Source: JAEUPI01 sp044222685
Lineage (GTDB): Bacteria > Pseudomonadota > Gammaproteobacteria > Burkholderiales > Burkholderiaceae_C
Length of the DNA stretch: 64,000 bases
NCBI GenBank assembly: GCA_044222685.1
Contig: JBGAMU010000001.1
Coordinates: 48,954 to 112,953 of the forward strand
Direction: 5' to 3'
A program made the translations under genes and the position numbers. The notes beneath the pieces are model-generated. The model was given only the letters and a program-made list of their open reading frames with translations. It was not told where the DNA came from and did no database searches. Numbering within the stretch: the stretch's first letter is position 1; every line of letters starts with the position of its first letter. Of this stretch, positions 55,454 to 63,719 are shown one piece after another.

Positions 55454-56173
55454 TCACTTCTTCTTCTTGTCGTCCTTGTCCTTGGCGGCAGGCGCCTTGC
55501 CCTTGGCTGCGGCGGGCGCGGCAGCCCCGGCAGCCGGCGCGGCGGCGCCCGCCGCGGGTGCAGCAGCGCCACCGGCAGCGGCGGCCTCGGCGCCGGGTGC
55601 GGCTTCCTCTTCCTCCACCTTCGGCAGCGTCACCGCGACGATCACTGGGTTCTGCGTGCCGTGCTTGACGACGCGTACACCGGTCGGCGGCACGATGTCC
55701 GACACGTGCAGCGACTGGCCCTTGACGAGCTGGCTCAGGTCGACGGCAATGAACTCCGGCAGCTGCGTGGCCAGGCACTCGATCTCGACTTCGGTCGCGA
55801 CGTGGTTGATCAGGCACTTGTCGGTCTTGACCGCGGGCGAGTTCTCCTCGCCAGCGTAGTGCAGCGGCACCTTCACGCGCAGGCGCGTCGTATCGTCGAC
55901 GCGCTGGAAGTCGATGTGCATGACCTGCTGCTTCCACGGATGCATCTGGAAGTCGCGCAGCAACACCTTCTGCGCCTGACCCGCCAGGTCCATCTCGAGC
56001 ACCGACGAGTGGAAGGCCTCCTTCTTCAGCGCGTGGAAGAGGGCGTTGTGGTCGAGCTCGATCGTGCGCGGCTCACCGCCGCCGTAGACAATGCCGGGCA
56101 CCTTGCCGGTATTGCGCAGGCGGCGGCTCGCTCCGGACCCCTGCTGTGTGCGCTCGAAAGCGACGAACTTCAT
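55454..56173 (-). CDS. rplY: 50S ribosomal protein L25/general stress protein Ctc
   Basis: Binds 5S rRNA. The 239-residue product has an L25 domain (about 1-95; RRLRNTGKVPGIVYGGGEP), a Ctc/TL5 C-terminal beta domain (about 100-185; TDKCLINHVATEVEIECLATQLPE), and a tail of about 50 residues made of Ala/Pro repeats (GAAAPAA units) ending in a lysine-rich KDKDDKKKK. The tail is an unusually low-complexity, Ala/Pro/Lys-rich extension. Transcribed after prs with a 106-base gap holding a terminator-like hairpin. Confidence 0.95.
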   Translation of the reverse strand: MKFVAFERTQQGSGASRRLRNTGKVPGIVYGGGEPRTIELDHNALFHALKKEAFHSSVLEMDLAGQAQKVLLRDFQMHPWKQQVMHIDFQRVDDTTRLRVKVPLHYAGEENSPAVKTDKCLINHVATEVEIECLATQLPEFIAVDLSQLVKGQSLHVSDIVPPTGVRVVKHGTQNPVIVAVTLPKVEEEEAAPGAEAAAAGGAAAPAAGAAAPAAGAAAPAAAKGKAPAAKDKDDKKKK

Positions 56174-56244
56174 GGTTCACTCCAAGTGATTGAGCGCCCG
56201 CGACCAGGCCACTCGTGAAAGGACTCGGTCGAGTCCGAAACCTG

Positions 56245-56269
56245 AAAGGGTTCCCCGCGAGGGGAACCC
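56245..56269 (-). terminator. Terminator-like hairpin behind prs
   Basis: GGGTTCCCC GCGA GGGGAACCC (56248-56269): a 9-base perfect stem with a GCGA-type loop. On the minus strand it is followed by TTTC, so it is a moderate intrinsic terminator or attenuator 11 bases after the prs stop. A second perfect hairpin, GGACTC GGTC GAGTCC (56221-56236), lies just beyond it and would fall in the rplY leader. Confidence 0.6.
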
Positions 56270-56279
56270 GCTTCTCCTA

Positions 56280-57242
56280 TCAAAAATTATTGTTCTGCTC
56301 CGCGAACAGCGACGTCACCGATTCGCCGTCCGAGATGCGCCGGATCGTCTCGGCGAACAGGAACGCCACCGACAGCTGGCGGATCTTCTTGCAGGCCTGC
56401 GCCTCGGCGCTCAGCGCGATGGTGTTGGTGATCACAACCTCGTCGAGCTGGCTGGCGGCAATGCGGCTGATCGCCGGGCCGGAGAACACCGGATGGGTGC
56501 AGTAGGCGTACACGCGTTTGGCGCCGCGCTCCTTCAGCACCTCGGCCGCCTTCACCAGCGTGCCGGCGGTGTCGATCATGTCGTCCATGATCACGCAGTT
56601 GCGGCCCTCGATCTCGCCGATCACGTGCATCACTTCCGACACGTTGGCGGCGGGACGGCGCTTGTCGATGATCGCCAGTTCGCTGCCGAGCTGCTTGGCC
56701 AGCGCGCGGGCGCGCACCACGCCGCCGACGTCGGGCGACACCACCACCAGGTTCGGATAGGCCTTGCTCTGCAGGTCCGACAGCAGCACCGGTGACGCGT
56801 AGATGTTGTCGACCGGGATGTCGAAGAAGCCCTGGATCTGGTCGGCGTGCAGGTCCATCGTGAGCAGCCGCTCGACACCCACGGTCTCCAGCAGGTTGGC
56901 CACCACCTTGGCGCTGATCGGCACACGCGTGCTGCGCGGCCGGCGGTCCTGCCGGGCATAACCGAAATACGGGATCACGGCGGTGATGCGGCGTGCGCTG
57001 GCACGCTTGAGCGCATCGACCATGATCAGCAGTTCCATCAGGTATTCGTTGGTCGGCGCGCAGGTCGGCTGCACCACGAAGATGTCGCGCGCGCGCACGT
57101 TCTGCTGGATCTCGACGTCGACCTCGCCGTCGGAGAAGCGCGCCACCTTCGCCTTGCCGAGCTCGACGCCGAGGGCTGCCGCGATCTCGCGCGTGAGCAG
57201 CGGATTGGCATTGCCGGTGAACAGGACGGTGTTGAAAAGCAC
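56280..57242 (-). CDS. prs: Ribose-phosphate pyrophosphokinase
   Basis: Makes PRPP from ribose 5-phosphate and ATP for nucleotide, histidine and tryptophan synthesis. The product has 320 residues: N-terminal FTGNANPLLTREIA, the RFSDGEV flexible region, VIPYFGYARQDRRPRS, the DLHADQIQGFFDIPVDN signature, and the PRPP-binding NCVIMDDMIDTAGTLVKAA. It supplies the PRPP used by HisG of this window. Located between tRNA-Gln and rplY, the usual Burkholderiales order. Confidence 0.97.
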   Translation of the reverse strand: MLFNTVLFTGNANPLLTREIAAALGVELGKAKVARFSDGEVDVEIQQNVRARDIFVVQPTCAPTNEYLMELLIMVDALKRASARRITAVIPYFGYARQDRRPRSTRVPISAKVVANLLETVGVERLLTMDLHADQIQGFFDIPVDNIYASPVLLSDLQSKAYPNLVVVSPDVGGVVRARALAKQLGSELAIIDKRRPAANVSEVMHVIGEIEGRNCVIMDDMIDTAGTLVKAAEVLKERGAKRVYAYCTHPVFSGPAISRIAASQLDEVVITNTIALSAEAQACKKIRQLSVAFLFAETIRRISDGESVTSLFAEQNNNF

Positions 57243-57287
57243 GGCGCGCTCGCGGGTGGGCTACGGCGGAGGGATCAGCGAGAGATT

Positions 57288-57364
57288 TGGCAGGGGAGGA
57301 AGGACTCGAACCCTCGCATGTCGGAATCAAAATCCGATGCCTTAACCAACTTGGCGACTCCCCT
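57288..57364 (-). tRNA. tRNA-Gln (anticodon UUG)
   Basis: Minus-strand 77-base tRNA. The 7-base acceptor stem is AGGGGAG/CTCCCCT, followed by discriminator G and an encoded CCA (57288-57290). The anticodon stem TCGGA/TCCGA encloses loop TTTTGAT, with anticodon TTG at 57328-57330, i.e. glutamine. The T arm GAGGGTTCGAGTCC (GGTTCGA) and the D arm are in order. Sits between ispE and prs, probably processed from their common transcript. Confidence 0.96.
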
Positions 57365-57402
57365 ACACCGGTGCCGGCTCGCGCCGCCACCGTCCAACCG
57401 GT

Positions 57403-58278
57403 TCAGTCGGCCCAATCCCGCAAGGGATGTGACGCCAGACTGCGGCACATGCGGCCCACCCAACGCGGCGGTAGCTCTTCCGCCGCCCAGGTCGCCATGG
57501 GTGAATCGCCCGTGCCGGCCCTCGCAAACACCGCACTGCCCGATCCCGACATGCGGCTGTTGCCGTATCGAGAATCAAGCCACTCGGCGGCCTTGGCGAC
57601 GTCGGCGCAGCGGCTCATCGCCACCGGCTGAAGATCGTTGCGGCCGAACCCAGGGGCTGCGTTGTCGCTCAGCTGGGTGCCTGCAAGAAAGTCGGTGAGT
57701 ATAACAGGCGGTGTATTTCGTTCGAGGCTCGCCGCACCGAAGATCTCCGCGGTGCCGAGGCCGGCCTCGGGCTTGACGACGGCCAGCCAGGCCCGCGGCA
57801 GCTCGATCGGTGTGATGCGCTCGCCGATGCCCTCGACGAAGGCGTTGCTGCCGGCCACGAAGAACGGCACGTCGGCGCCCAGCCGCAGCGCCAGATCGAG
57901 CAGGCGCTGCCGCGGCCAGTTCAGATCCCACAGGCGATTGAGCCCCAGCAGCGTGGTCGCCGCGTCCGAGCTCCCGCCGCCCAGGCCGGCGCCCCAGGGC
58001 ACGTGCTTGTGAATCCGGATGTCGACGCCCAGCGGCGTGCCGCTGGCCTGCTGCAGCGCGCGGGCGGCGCGCAGGCACAGGTCGTCGGCCGGCAGCTCGG
58101 GGCCGAGGTCCTGGCGCTGCAGGCGCCCGTCGTCGCGGCGCTCGAGGTGCAGCGTGTCGGCCCAGTCGATCAACACGAAGGCCGATTGCAGCAGGTGGTA
58201 ACCGTCGGCACGCCGGCCGACGATGTGCAGGAAAAGGTTGACCTTGGCCGGTGCCGGCAGGTCGTACAGCGCCTTCAC
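57403..58278 (-). CDS. ispE: 4-diphosphocytidyl-2-C-methyl-D-erythritol kinase
   Basis: GHMP kinase of the MEP isoprenoid pathway. The product has 291 residues: N-terminal PAPAKVNLFLHIVGRRADGYHLL, the ATP-binding VPWGAGLGGGSSDAATTL loop, and a C-terminal RMSGSGSAVFA glycine loop. Preceded by lolB (58 bases) and followed by tRNA-Gln (38 bases), all on the minus strand. Confidence 0.96.
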   Translation of the reverse strand: MKALYDLPAPAKVNLFLHIVGRRADGYHLLQSAFVLIDWADTLHLERRDDGRLQRQDLGPELPADDLCLRAARALQQASGTPLGVDIRIHKHVPWGAGLGGGSSDAATTLLGLNRLWDLNWPRQRLLDLALRLGADVPFFVAGSNAFVEGIGERITPIELPRAWLAVVKPEAGLGTAEIFGAASLERNTPPVILTDFLAGTQLSDNAAPGFGRNDLQPVAMSRCADVAKAAEWLDSRYGNSRMSGSGSAVFARAGTGDSPMATWAAEELPPRWVGRMCRSLASHPLRDWAD

Positions 58279-58336
58279 CGGACGAACCTTCGCACTGCGT
58301 GCTCCGGGATTCGCGCTTGGGGGCGGCCCGGCGCGC

Positions 58337-58876
58337 TCATGGCGCCGGGCGGTCGAGCCGGGCGCGCACGCTCACCGGGGGCGGTGCCGCGCGGCGTGCG
58401 TCGACCAGGCCTTCGTCGAACCGCTCCAGCCGCACCTGCCAGCCGAGCTGCTCGAAGCCCGCTGCGTCATCCGCCAGCGGCCGCGACACCGCGCCGGCCC
58501 AGGGTCGTCCACGCAGCCAGTCGAAGAGAGCCGCCATCGGCAGCCGCTCGCCGAGGGCCTGCGCCGCCAGGTCGTCGAGGTCCGTATAGCGCGATTGCGC
58601 ACCGGGCACGGTGAGCACGGTCGATTCGGGCGACCAGCGCGCCTCGGCCATGGTGGCGCCGAGCGGCGAGGTCAGCACCATCACACCCTGGCGCGCATCA
58701 CCTTGCAGCTCGAACGCAGCCGTCACCGCGCGCACCGGCTCGGCATCGACCCGCACGCTCAAACGGCCCGACAGGAAAGGAGCGCCGGGCTCGCGCAGCG
58801 CCGGCTTGGGCGTTGCACAGGCATTGAGCAACAGGGCACAGGCCGCCGCGCGGCCCCATGCCGGCACCACGATCAC
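58337..58876 (-). CDS. lolB: Outer-membrane lipoprotein insertion factor LolB
   Basis: Receives lipoproteins from LolA and inserts them in the outer membrane. The product has 179 residues with signal sequence MIVVPAWGRAAACALLLNA and the lipidated cysteine near residue 20 (a variant lipobox, LNAC). The body, with FLSGRLSVRVDAEPVRAVTAAFELQGD and MVLTSPLGATMAEARW, matches the LolB fold. The protein is somewhat shorter than E. coli LolB. ATG 58876 overlaps the stop of the TPR gene upstream. Assignment is supported by the lolB-ispE-prs-pth order. Confidence 0.85.
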   Translation of the reverse strand: MIVVPAWGRAAACALLLNACATPKPALREPGAPFLSGRLSVRVDAEPVRAVTAAFELQGDARQGVMVLTSPLGATMAEARWSPESTVLTVPGAQSRYTDLDDLAAQALGERLPMAALFDWLRGRPWAGAVSRPLADDAAGFEQLGWQVRLERFDEGLVDARRAAPPPVSVRARLDRPAP

Positions 58877-60648
58877 AGGCTGACCTTCAGCCGGGCGAGC
58901 GTCTCGCGCAACACCTCGTTGGCGGCGTCGCGGCCTCGCGCGTCCTGCCAGATGCGGCGCGCTTCGTCACGCCGTCCGGTGGCCCACAGCACCTCGCCCA
59001 GGTGGGCCGCGATCTCGGTGTCGGGCCGCGATGCATAGGCCTTGCGCAGCAGGCGCACCGCTTCCTCGCGGTTGCCGGCTCGGTACTCGAGCCAGCCCAT
59101 GCTGTCGACGATGAACGGATCGTTGGGCGACAGCTCCATCGCGCGCTGCAGCAGCGTGCGGGCCTCGGCCAGCCGCACGCTGCGGTCGGCGAGCGAATAC
59201 CCGAGTGCATTGTGGGCATGCGGATGATCGGGCTTGAGTTCGATCACCCGGCGCAGCAATCGCTCCATGTCGGCGTGCCGGTCGAGCTTGTCCTCGACCA
59301 TCGCCTGCTCGTACAGCAGGTCGGCGTCGTCCGCGAAGCGCTGGTTGCCTGTGGTCAGCACCTCGGACGCTTCCTTCCAGCGCTTCACGTCGCGCAGCAC
59401 CTGCACCTCGGCGAGCACCTTGGCGCGCGCGTCGTCGTCGTTGCGTTCCGGCACCTTGCGCACGAGGTCGCGCGCCTGCTGCAGCTTGCCCTGGCGCGCC
59501 AACAGCGACGCGCGCCGGCTCTGCACCTCGAGCGCGCGCTGCGGCGAGTCGATCTTGGCGAGCCAGCCCTCGGCGGCCTTCAGGTCACCGCGCTGTTCGG
59601 CCACCTGCGCGAGCAACAGCCAAGCCTGCGTGAGACCGCGGTCCTGCGCGTCATCGGTGCCGGCCTCGTCGTCCGGCGGCGCTTGCGCCGCGGGCTGCTT
59701 GGGGGCGAGTTCCACGTAACGCTGCAGCGCCGCCTCCGCTTCGCGGAACTGGCGCATGTCCAGACGCAGCGCGCCGAGCGTCAGCCAGGGCGGTGCGAGC
59801 TCGGGCTCGCTGCGGGTGATCTGCTCCAGCTGCTGCGCGGCATCGGAGTACCGCTGCATCTGCGTCAGCGTGCGCACATAGGCCAGCCGCAGGCCACTGT
59901 CGACCTTGCCACTCGACAGGTAACTCAGCGCAATGCGTTCGGCGGCCGGCTGCAGCGGCATTAGGTCCAGCGCGAGCAGGTAGGCGCCCGGCGCATCGGG
60001 TTCGTCGGCGTGGGCCTGCTCGGCGAGTGCGAGCGCCTTGGGCGCATCGCTGGCAGCGAGCCATGCGCGCGCGATCGCCACCCGCGCGGCCGTCCGGGTC
60101 TCCGGGGCATTGCGCCACGGCGCGAGCCATTGCTCCATCGCGGACGCGGCCTGCTTGCGGTCGGTCACCCGCTGCAGCAGCCGGGGCAGCGCCGAGATCA
60201 GCCCCGAGCGCTGGTCGGGGGCGATGCCCGCGAGCCAGCCTTTCAACGGCTCGGCGACCTCGTCGATGCGGTTCAACGCGAGCAGGATCTGGATCTGGTA
60301 GCGCCGGGCGTCGATCGACTCCGGCCGCGCAGCCCGCCAGGACTTGGCGGCGGCCAGCGCCTGCTCGCCGGCACGGGCCTGCAAGGCGATCTCGATCGAG
60401 CGCTGGAACAGCGTGTCGTCGCCGGTGCGTTTGGCGGCGTCGAGCATCACCTCGTAGGCCGAGCCAGCACGGCCCGAGCGCATTTCCATCTCGCCGATCA
60501 GCAGCTGATAGAACAGCGGCGAATCGAGCGGCGAGTTGACAACCGGCTGCGCCGGTGCGGGCGCTTGCGCGAACGCGGCAGCGCCGACGCACAACCAAGC
60601 CCACGCAAGGGTGCGCAGACGCTGGCGCGGACGTCGACTGGCTCGCAA
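58873..60648 (-). CDS. Exported TPR repeat protein
   Basis: A 591-residue tetratricopeptide-repeat protein. TTG 60648 is taken as the start: GGGAG lies 5 bases upstream, no ATG is suitably placed, and the resulting N-terminus has a signal sequence (TLAWAWLCVGAAAFAQA, cleavage near residue 28). TPR helices run throughout, best seen at LGALRLDMRQFREAEAALQRYVEL, LLYEQAMVEDKLDRHADMERLL and the C-terminal HAHNALGYSLADRSVRLAEARTLL. It probably acts in the periplasm or at the outer membrane as an assembly scaffold. Overlaps lolB by 4 bases and is typical of the lolB locus in betaproteobacteria. Specific role unknown. Confidence 0.85.
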   Translation of the reverse strand: MRASRRPRQRLRTLAWAWLCVGAAAFAQAPAPAQPVVNSPLDSPLFYQLLIGEMEMRSGRAGSAYEVMLDAAKRTGDDTLFQRSIEIALQARAGEQALAAAKSWRAARPESIDARRYQIQILLALNRIDEVAEPLKGWLAGIAPDQRSGLISALPRLLQRVTDRKQAASAMEQWLAPWRNAPETRTAARVAIARAWLAASDAPKALALAEQAHADEPDAPGAYLLALDLMPLQPAAERIALSYLSSGKVDSGLRLAYVRTLTQMQRYSDAAQQLEQITRSEPELAPPWLTLGALRLDMRQFREAEAALQRYVELAPKQPAAQAPPDDEAGTDDAQDRGLTQAWLLLAQVAEQRGDLKAAEGWLAKIDSPQRALEVQSRRASLLARQGKLQQARDLVRKVPERNDDDARAKVLAEVQVLRDVKRWKEASEVLTTGNQRFADDADLLYEQAMVEDKLDRHADMERLLRRVIELKPDHPHAHNALGYSLADRSVRLAEARTLLQRAMELSPNDPFIVDSMGWLEYRAGNREEAVRLLRKAYASRPDTEIAAHLGEVLWATGRRDEARRIWQDARGRDAANEVLRETLARLKVSL

Positions 60649-60677
60649 ATGGCTCTCCCGCAACAGGTGTGCGAACC

Positions 60678-60714
60678 ATTCTAGGGCGGGCCTCCGGATC
60701 GCGCCGCCGATAAT
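60678..60714. promoter_or_regulatory. Divergent -10 candidates for the TPR gene and mutM
   Basis: On the minus strand TAGAAT (60678-60683) would give the TPR gene a leader of about 23 bases with a ribosome-binding site. On the plus strand GATAAT (60709-60714) lies 6 bases before the mutM ATG with no ribosome-binding site, suggesting leaderless mutM transcription. No convincing -35 hexamers were found for either. Confidence 0.4.
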
Positions 60715-60720
60715 CCGGCG

Positions 60721-61554
60721 ATGCCCGAGTTGCCCGAGGTTGAAGTCACGCGGATCAGCCTGGCGCAGCGGCTGGCCGGCGCGCGCGTGCTCGCGGCGCG
60801 CGCCGGCAAACCGCTGCGATGGCCCCTCGGCTGTCAGGTGCATTCGCTCACCGGGCTGACGATCGGGCCGCTCGCGCGTCGCGGCAAGTATCTTTGGATG
60901 CCGCTGGACGGCCCACCCGCACGGCGCGGAGGGCTGCTGTGGCATCTGGGCATGTCGGGCTCGCTGGCGCTGATGGCCGGCGCGCAGCGCGAGTATGGTT
61001 CGCACGACCACTTCGATCTGCATACGACCGCCGGCACGCTGCGCCTGACCGATCCCCGCCGCTTCGGCGCCGTGGTGTGGTCGCCCGGTCTCGACGAGGA
61101 CCCGGCACGCCGACTGCTCGCCAAGCTGGGTCCGGAGCCCTTCGACCCGGCCGTGACCGCGGCGCGACTGCACGCCGCCTGCCGCGCCCGGCGAACGTCG
61201 ATCAAGGCCGCGCTGCTGTCGGGTGAGCTGGTGGTCGGCGCGGGCAACATCTACGCTTGCGAGGCGCTGTTCAAGGCCGGCATCGATCCACGCCTGCGCT
61301 GCGACCGGCTGAGCCGCGCCCGCGTCGAACGCCTGCTGGCGGCGCTGCGGCTGACGCTGTCGCGGGCGATCGAGCTCGGCGGCTCGACGCTGCGCGACTT
61401 TCGCGATGCCCACGGCATGGCCGGTGCCTTCCAGTCGGAGGCGCAGGTCTACGGCCGCGAGGGCCAGGCCTGCGCGCGCTGCGGCGCGGCGATCCGCCGT
61501 GTCGTGCAGCAGCAGCGTTCCACCTTCTTCTGCCCGGCGTGCCAGACCCGCTGA
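60721..61554 (+). CDS. mutM: Formamidopyrimidine-DNA glycosylase
   Basis: Removes 8-oxoguanine and other oxidised purines from DNA and nicks the abasic site. The product has 277 residues. Pro2 is the catalytic nucleophile and Glu3 assists (MPELPEVEVT). ARRGKYLWMPL supplies the conserved lysine, DPRRFGAVVW follows, VGAGNIYACEALFKAGI marks the H2TH domain, and a C-terminal zinc finger CARCGA...CPAC closes the protein. mutY, which removes A opposite 8-oxoG, lies two genes downstream, so both halves of the GO repair system are linked here. Confidence 0.97.
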   Translation: MPELPEVEVTRISLAQRLAGARVLAARAGKPLRWPLGCQVHSLTGLTIGPLARRGKYLWMPLDGPPARRGGLLWHLGMSGSLALMAGAQREYGSHDHFDLHTTAGTLRLTDPRRFGAVVWSPGLDEDPARRLLAKLGPEPFDPAVTAARLHAACRARRTSIKAALLSGELVVGAGNIYACEALFKAGIDPRLRCDRLSRARVERLLAALRLTLSRAIELGGSTLRDFRDAHGMAGAFQSEAQVYGREGQACARCGAAIRRVVQQQRSTFFCPACQTR

Positions 61555-61583
61555 CGGCAACCCGATCGATGCGCTGCGCACTA

Positions 61584-61642
61584 TGTGGCGGACAGGCTGC
61601 AGCCTTTGATAGCAGATGTATCGCCACCCTGTGGCGGATAGG
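61584..61642 (+). repeat. Short direct repeat and hairpin before the dynamin-like gene
   Basis: TGTGGCGGA(C/T)AGG occurs at 61584-61596 and again at 61630-61642, 46 bases apart. The second copy forms a hairpin CGCCAC CCT GTGGCG (61622-61636). A -10-like TAGGAT follows at 61652-61657, 33 bases before the start of the GTPase gene. The repeats could be protein-binding sites or chance in GC-rich DNA. Confidence 0.35.
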
Positions 61643-61690
61643 GGCCTGCGCTAGGATCGTCCGGCCACCCGCCCACCCTGGAACCGCCCC

Positions 61691-63706
61691 ATGACCTCGA
61701 CTCTCGCGCGTCGCCTGGACGCACTCGCCGACTGGCGGCGTGCGCTCGATCGCGCAGTGGAGCAATTCGCCGCCTTCCTCGGTGACCACGAACTGCGCGA
61801 CAGCGGCGCCGTCGTGCAGATCGATGCCCTGCGCCAACGCCTGGCCAGCGATCGGCTGGTGCTGGCCTTCGTCGCCGAATTCTCGCGCGGCAAGTCCGAG
61901 CTGATCAACGCGATCTTCTTCGCCGACGCAGGCCGCCGCGTGCTGCCCGCCACGCCCGGCCGCACCACGATGTGTCCGGTGGAGCTGGCCTGGGACGCGG
62001 AGCAGCCGGCCGGTGTGTCGCTGCTGCCGATCGACACCCGGCTGCGCGCGATGTCGCTGGCCGACCTGCGCGAGCGCGCGGATCTGTGGAAGCGCATCGA
62101 GCTGCCGGCGCTAGACGCCGGCCCGCTGGCCGATGCGCTGGCCGAAGTGAAGCGCACGATCAACGTGTCGGTCGAGGAAGCGCGTGCGCTCGGCTTCTGG
62201 AACGAGGAGCATCCCGAGGACAACCCGCCGCAGAGCGCCGACGGCAAGGTCGAGGTGCCGGCCTGGCGCCACGCGCTGATCAACTACCCGCATCCGCTGC
62301 TCAAGCGTGGCCTCGTCGTGATCGACACGCCGGGCCTCAACGCGATCGGCGCCGAGCCCGAGCTCACGCTGGGCCTGCTGCCCTCGGCACATGCCACCGT
62401 GTTCGTACTGGGTGCCGACACCGGCGTCACCAAGTCCGACCTCGAGATCTGGCGCGAGCACCTCGACGGTCGCGCGCTCGAACGCTTCGTCGTGCTGAAC
62501 AAGATCGACACGCTGGCCGATCCGCTGAGTTCGGCCGAAGAAGTGCAGGCCCAGGTGCAACGCCAGTGCGAGCAGGTGGCGCAGACGCTGCAGGTCGATG
62601 CGCAGCGCGTGTTCCCGCTGTCGGCGCGCGACGCGCTGGCCGCTCGCGTGGCCGGCAATGCCGATGCGCTGACGGCGAGCCGCCTGCCGGCGCTGGAGGA
62701 CGCGCTGGCCGCCCAGCTGATGCCCCAGCGCAGCGCGGTCATCGGCCGCATCGCGGTCGACGGCATGGCCACGCTGCAGCAGCAGGCGGTGCGCCGGCTG
62801 AACGACCAGCGCCGCCAGACGGCCGATCAGATGGCCGAGTTGCGCGGCCTGCGCGGCAAGAGCGGCGCCAAGGTCAAGCTGATGCTCGAGCGGGCGCAGG
62901 CCGATTCGGCCGACTTCGAGCGCTGCACGGTGCGCCTGTCGGCGCTGAAGGCCGTGCACACCCGCCAGCTGAAGCAGGTGATGCTGCTGCTGTCGAGCGA
63001 CCGCGTGCGCGAAGAAGTGGAGCAGATGCGCAAGGCCAGCGATGCGAGCTGGTTCAAGCTCGGCGCGCGCAAGGCGTTCATCGACTTGAGCAAGCGGCTG
63101 AGTGCACTGCTGGTCCAATCGACCCACAAGGCGAGCGAGATCGAGCAGATGCTCGGCGGCACCTTCCGCCAGCTCAATGCCGACTTTGGTTTCGCTCTGG
63201 CGACTTCGCCGGTGCCGAGCATGGAGCGCTACGAGCGCGAGCTGGCGCTGATCGAATCGAGCTACACGCGTTACCTCGGGGCTGCCAACGCCTGGCGGCT
63301 CGCCGAGCCCGGCTTCATGGATCACTTCCTGCGCATGCTGGTGTCCAAGCTGCGCGTCGTGTTCGAGAACGCCGCCGGCGACGTGGAGATGTGGAGCAAG
63401 TCCACGACCGCGCAGATCGAGTCGCAGCTGCGCGATCGCCGGCGCGGCTTCAAGCGCCGGCGCGAGGCGCTCGAACGCATCCAGAGCGCGGCCGGCGACC
63501 TGGAGCGGCGCATCGCCGAGGTGCAGGCGCAGGACGACCGGCTGAATCAATGGCTGGCCAAGGTCGAAACGCTGTCCGGTGCCTTGCGCGAGCTGGCGGC
63601 GTCGCCGCCGCATGCCGACGAGGCGGCCGACCGGGCACCGCACCTGTCGCTGGTGCGCACAGGCGCATCGCCGGCCCCCGCCGAGGCCGCCGGCAGCGTG
63701 GCGTGA
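61691..63706 (+). CDS. Dynamin-like GTPase
   Basis: Bacterial dynamin-family protein, 671 residues. The G1 P-loop is AEFSRGKSEL near residues 62-71, where the usual first glycine is Ala. A switch-region threonine pair lies in PGRTTMCPVEL, G3 is IDTPGLN near 215 and G4 is LNKIDT near 270. Long helical, coiled-coil-prone stretches follow (about 355-480 and 570-635: RRLNDQRRQTADQMAEL, RRRGFKRRREALERI), resembling the stalk/bundle regions. No membrane-spanning segment was seen. It lies between mutM and mutY, a context that hints at, but does not prove, a DNA-related role; E. coli CrfC is a dynamin homologue linked to replication. Confidence 0.88.
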   Translation: MTSTLARRLDALADWRRALDRAVEQFAAFLGDHELRDSGAVVQIDALRQRLASDRLVLAFVAEFSRGKSELINAIFFADAGRRVLPATPGRTTMCPVELAWDAEQPAGVSLLPIDTRLRAMSLADLRERADLWKRIELPALDAGPLADALAEVKRTINVSVEEARALGFWNEEHPEDNPPQSADGKVEVPAWRHALINYPHPLLKRGLVVIDTPGLNAIGAEPELTLGLLPSAHATVFVLGADTGVTKSDLEIWREHLDGRALERFVVLNKIDTLADPLSSAEEVQAQVQRQCEQVAQTLQVDAQRVFPLSARDALAARVAGNADALTASRLPALEDALAAQLMPQRSAVIGRIAVDGMATLQQQAVRRLNDQRRQTADQMAELRGLRGKSGAKVKLMLERAQADSADFERCTVRLSALKAVHTRQLKQVMLLLSSDRVREEVEQMRKASDASWFKLGARKAFIDLSKRLSALLVQSTHKASEIEQMLGGTFRQLNADFGFALATSPVPSMERYERELALIESSYTRYLGAANAWRLAEPGFMDHFLRMLVSKLRVVFENAAGDVEMWSKSTTAQIESQLRDRRRGFKRRREALERIQSAAGDLERRIAEVQAQDDRLNQWLAKVETLSGALRELAASPPHADEAADRAPHLSLVRTGASPAPAEAAGSVA

Positions 63707-63719
63707 TCCCCCCGCGCTG

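Noticed and set aside
55495..55600. Alanine/proline repeat region of rplY as a possible CRISPR or tandem-repeat array
   Set aside because: The repeats are short, irregular and in frame with the L25 coding sequence; they encode the low-complexity tail.
58873..61581. A 902-codon minus-strand frame joining the TPR protein with sequence opposite mutM
   Set aside because: The part above 60648 is antisense to mutM and has no homology; TTG 60648 with GGGAG and a signal peptide is the credible start.
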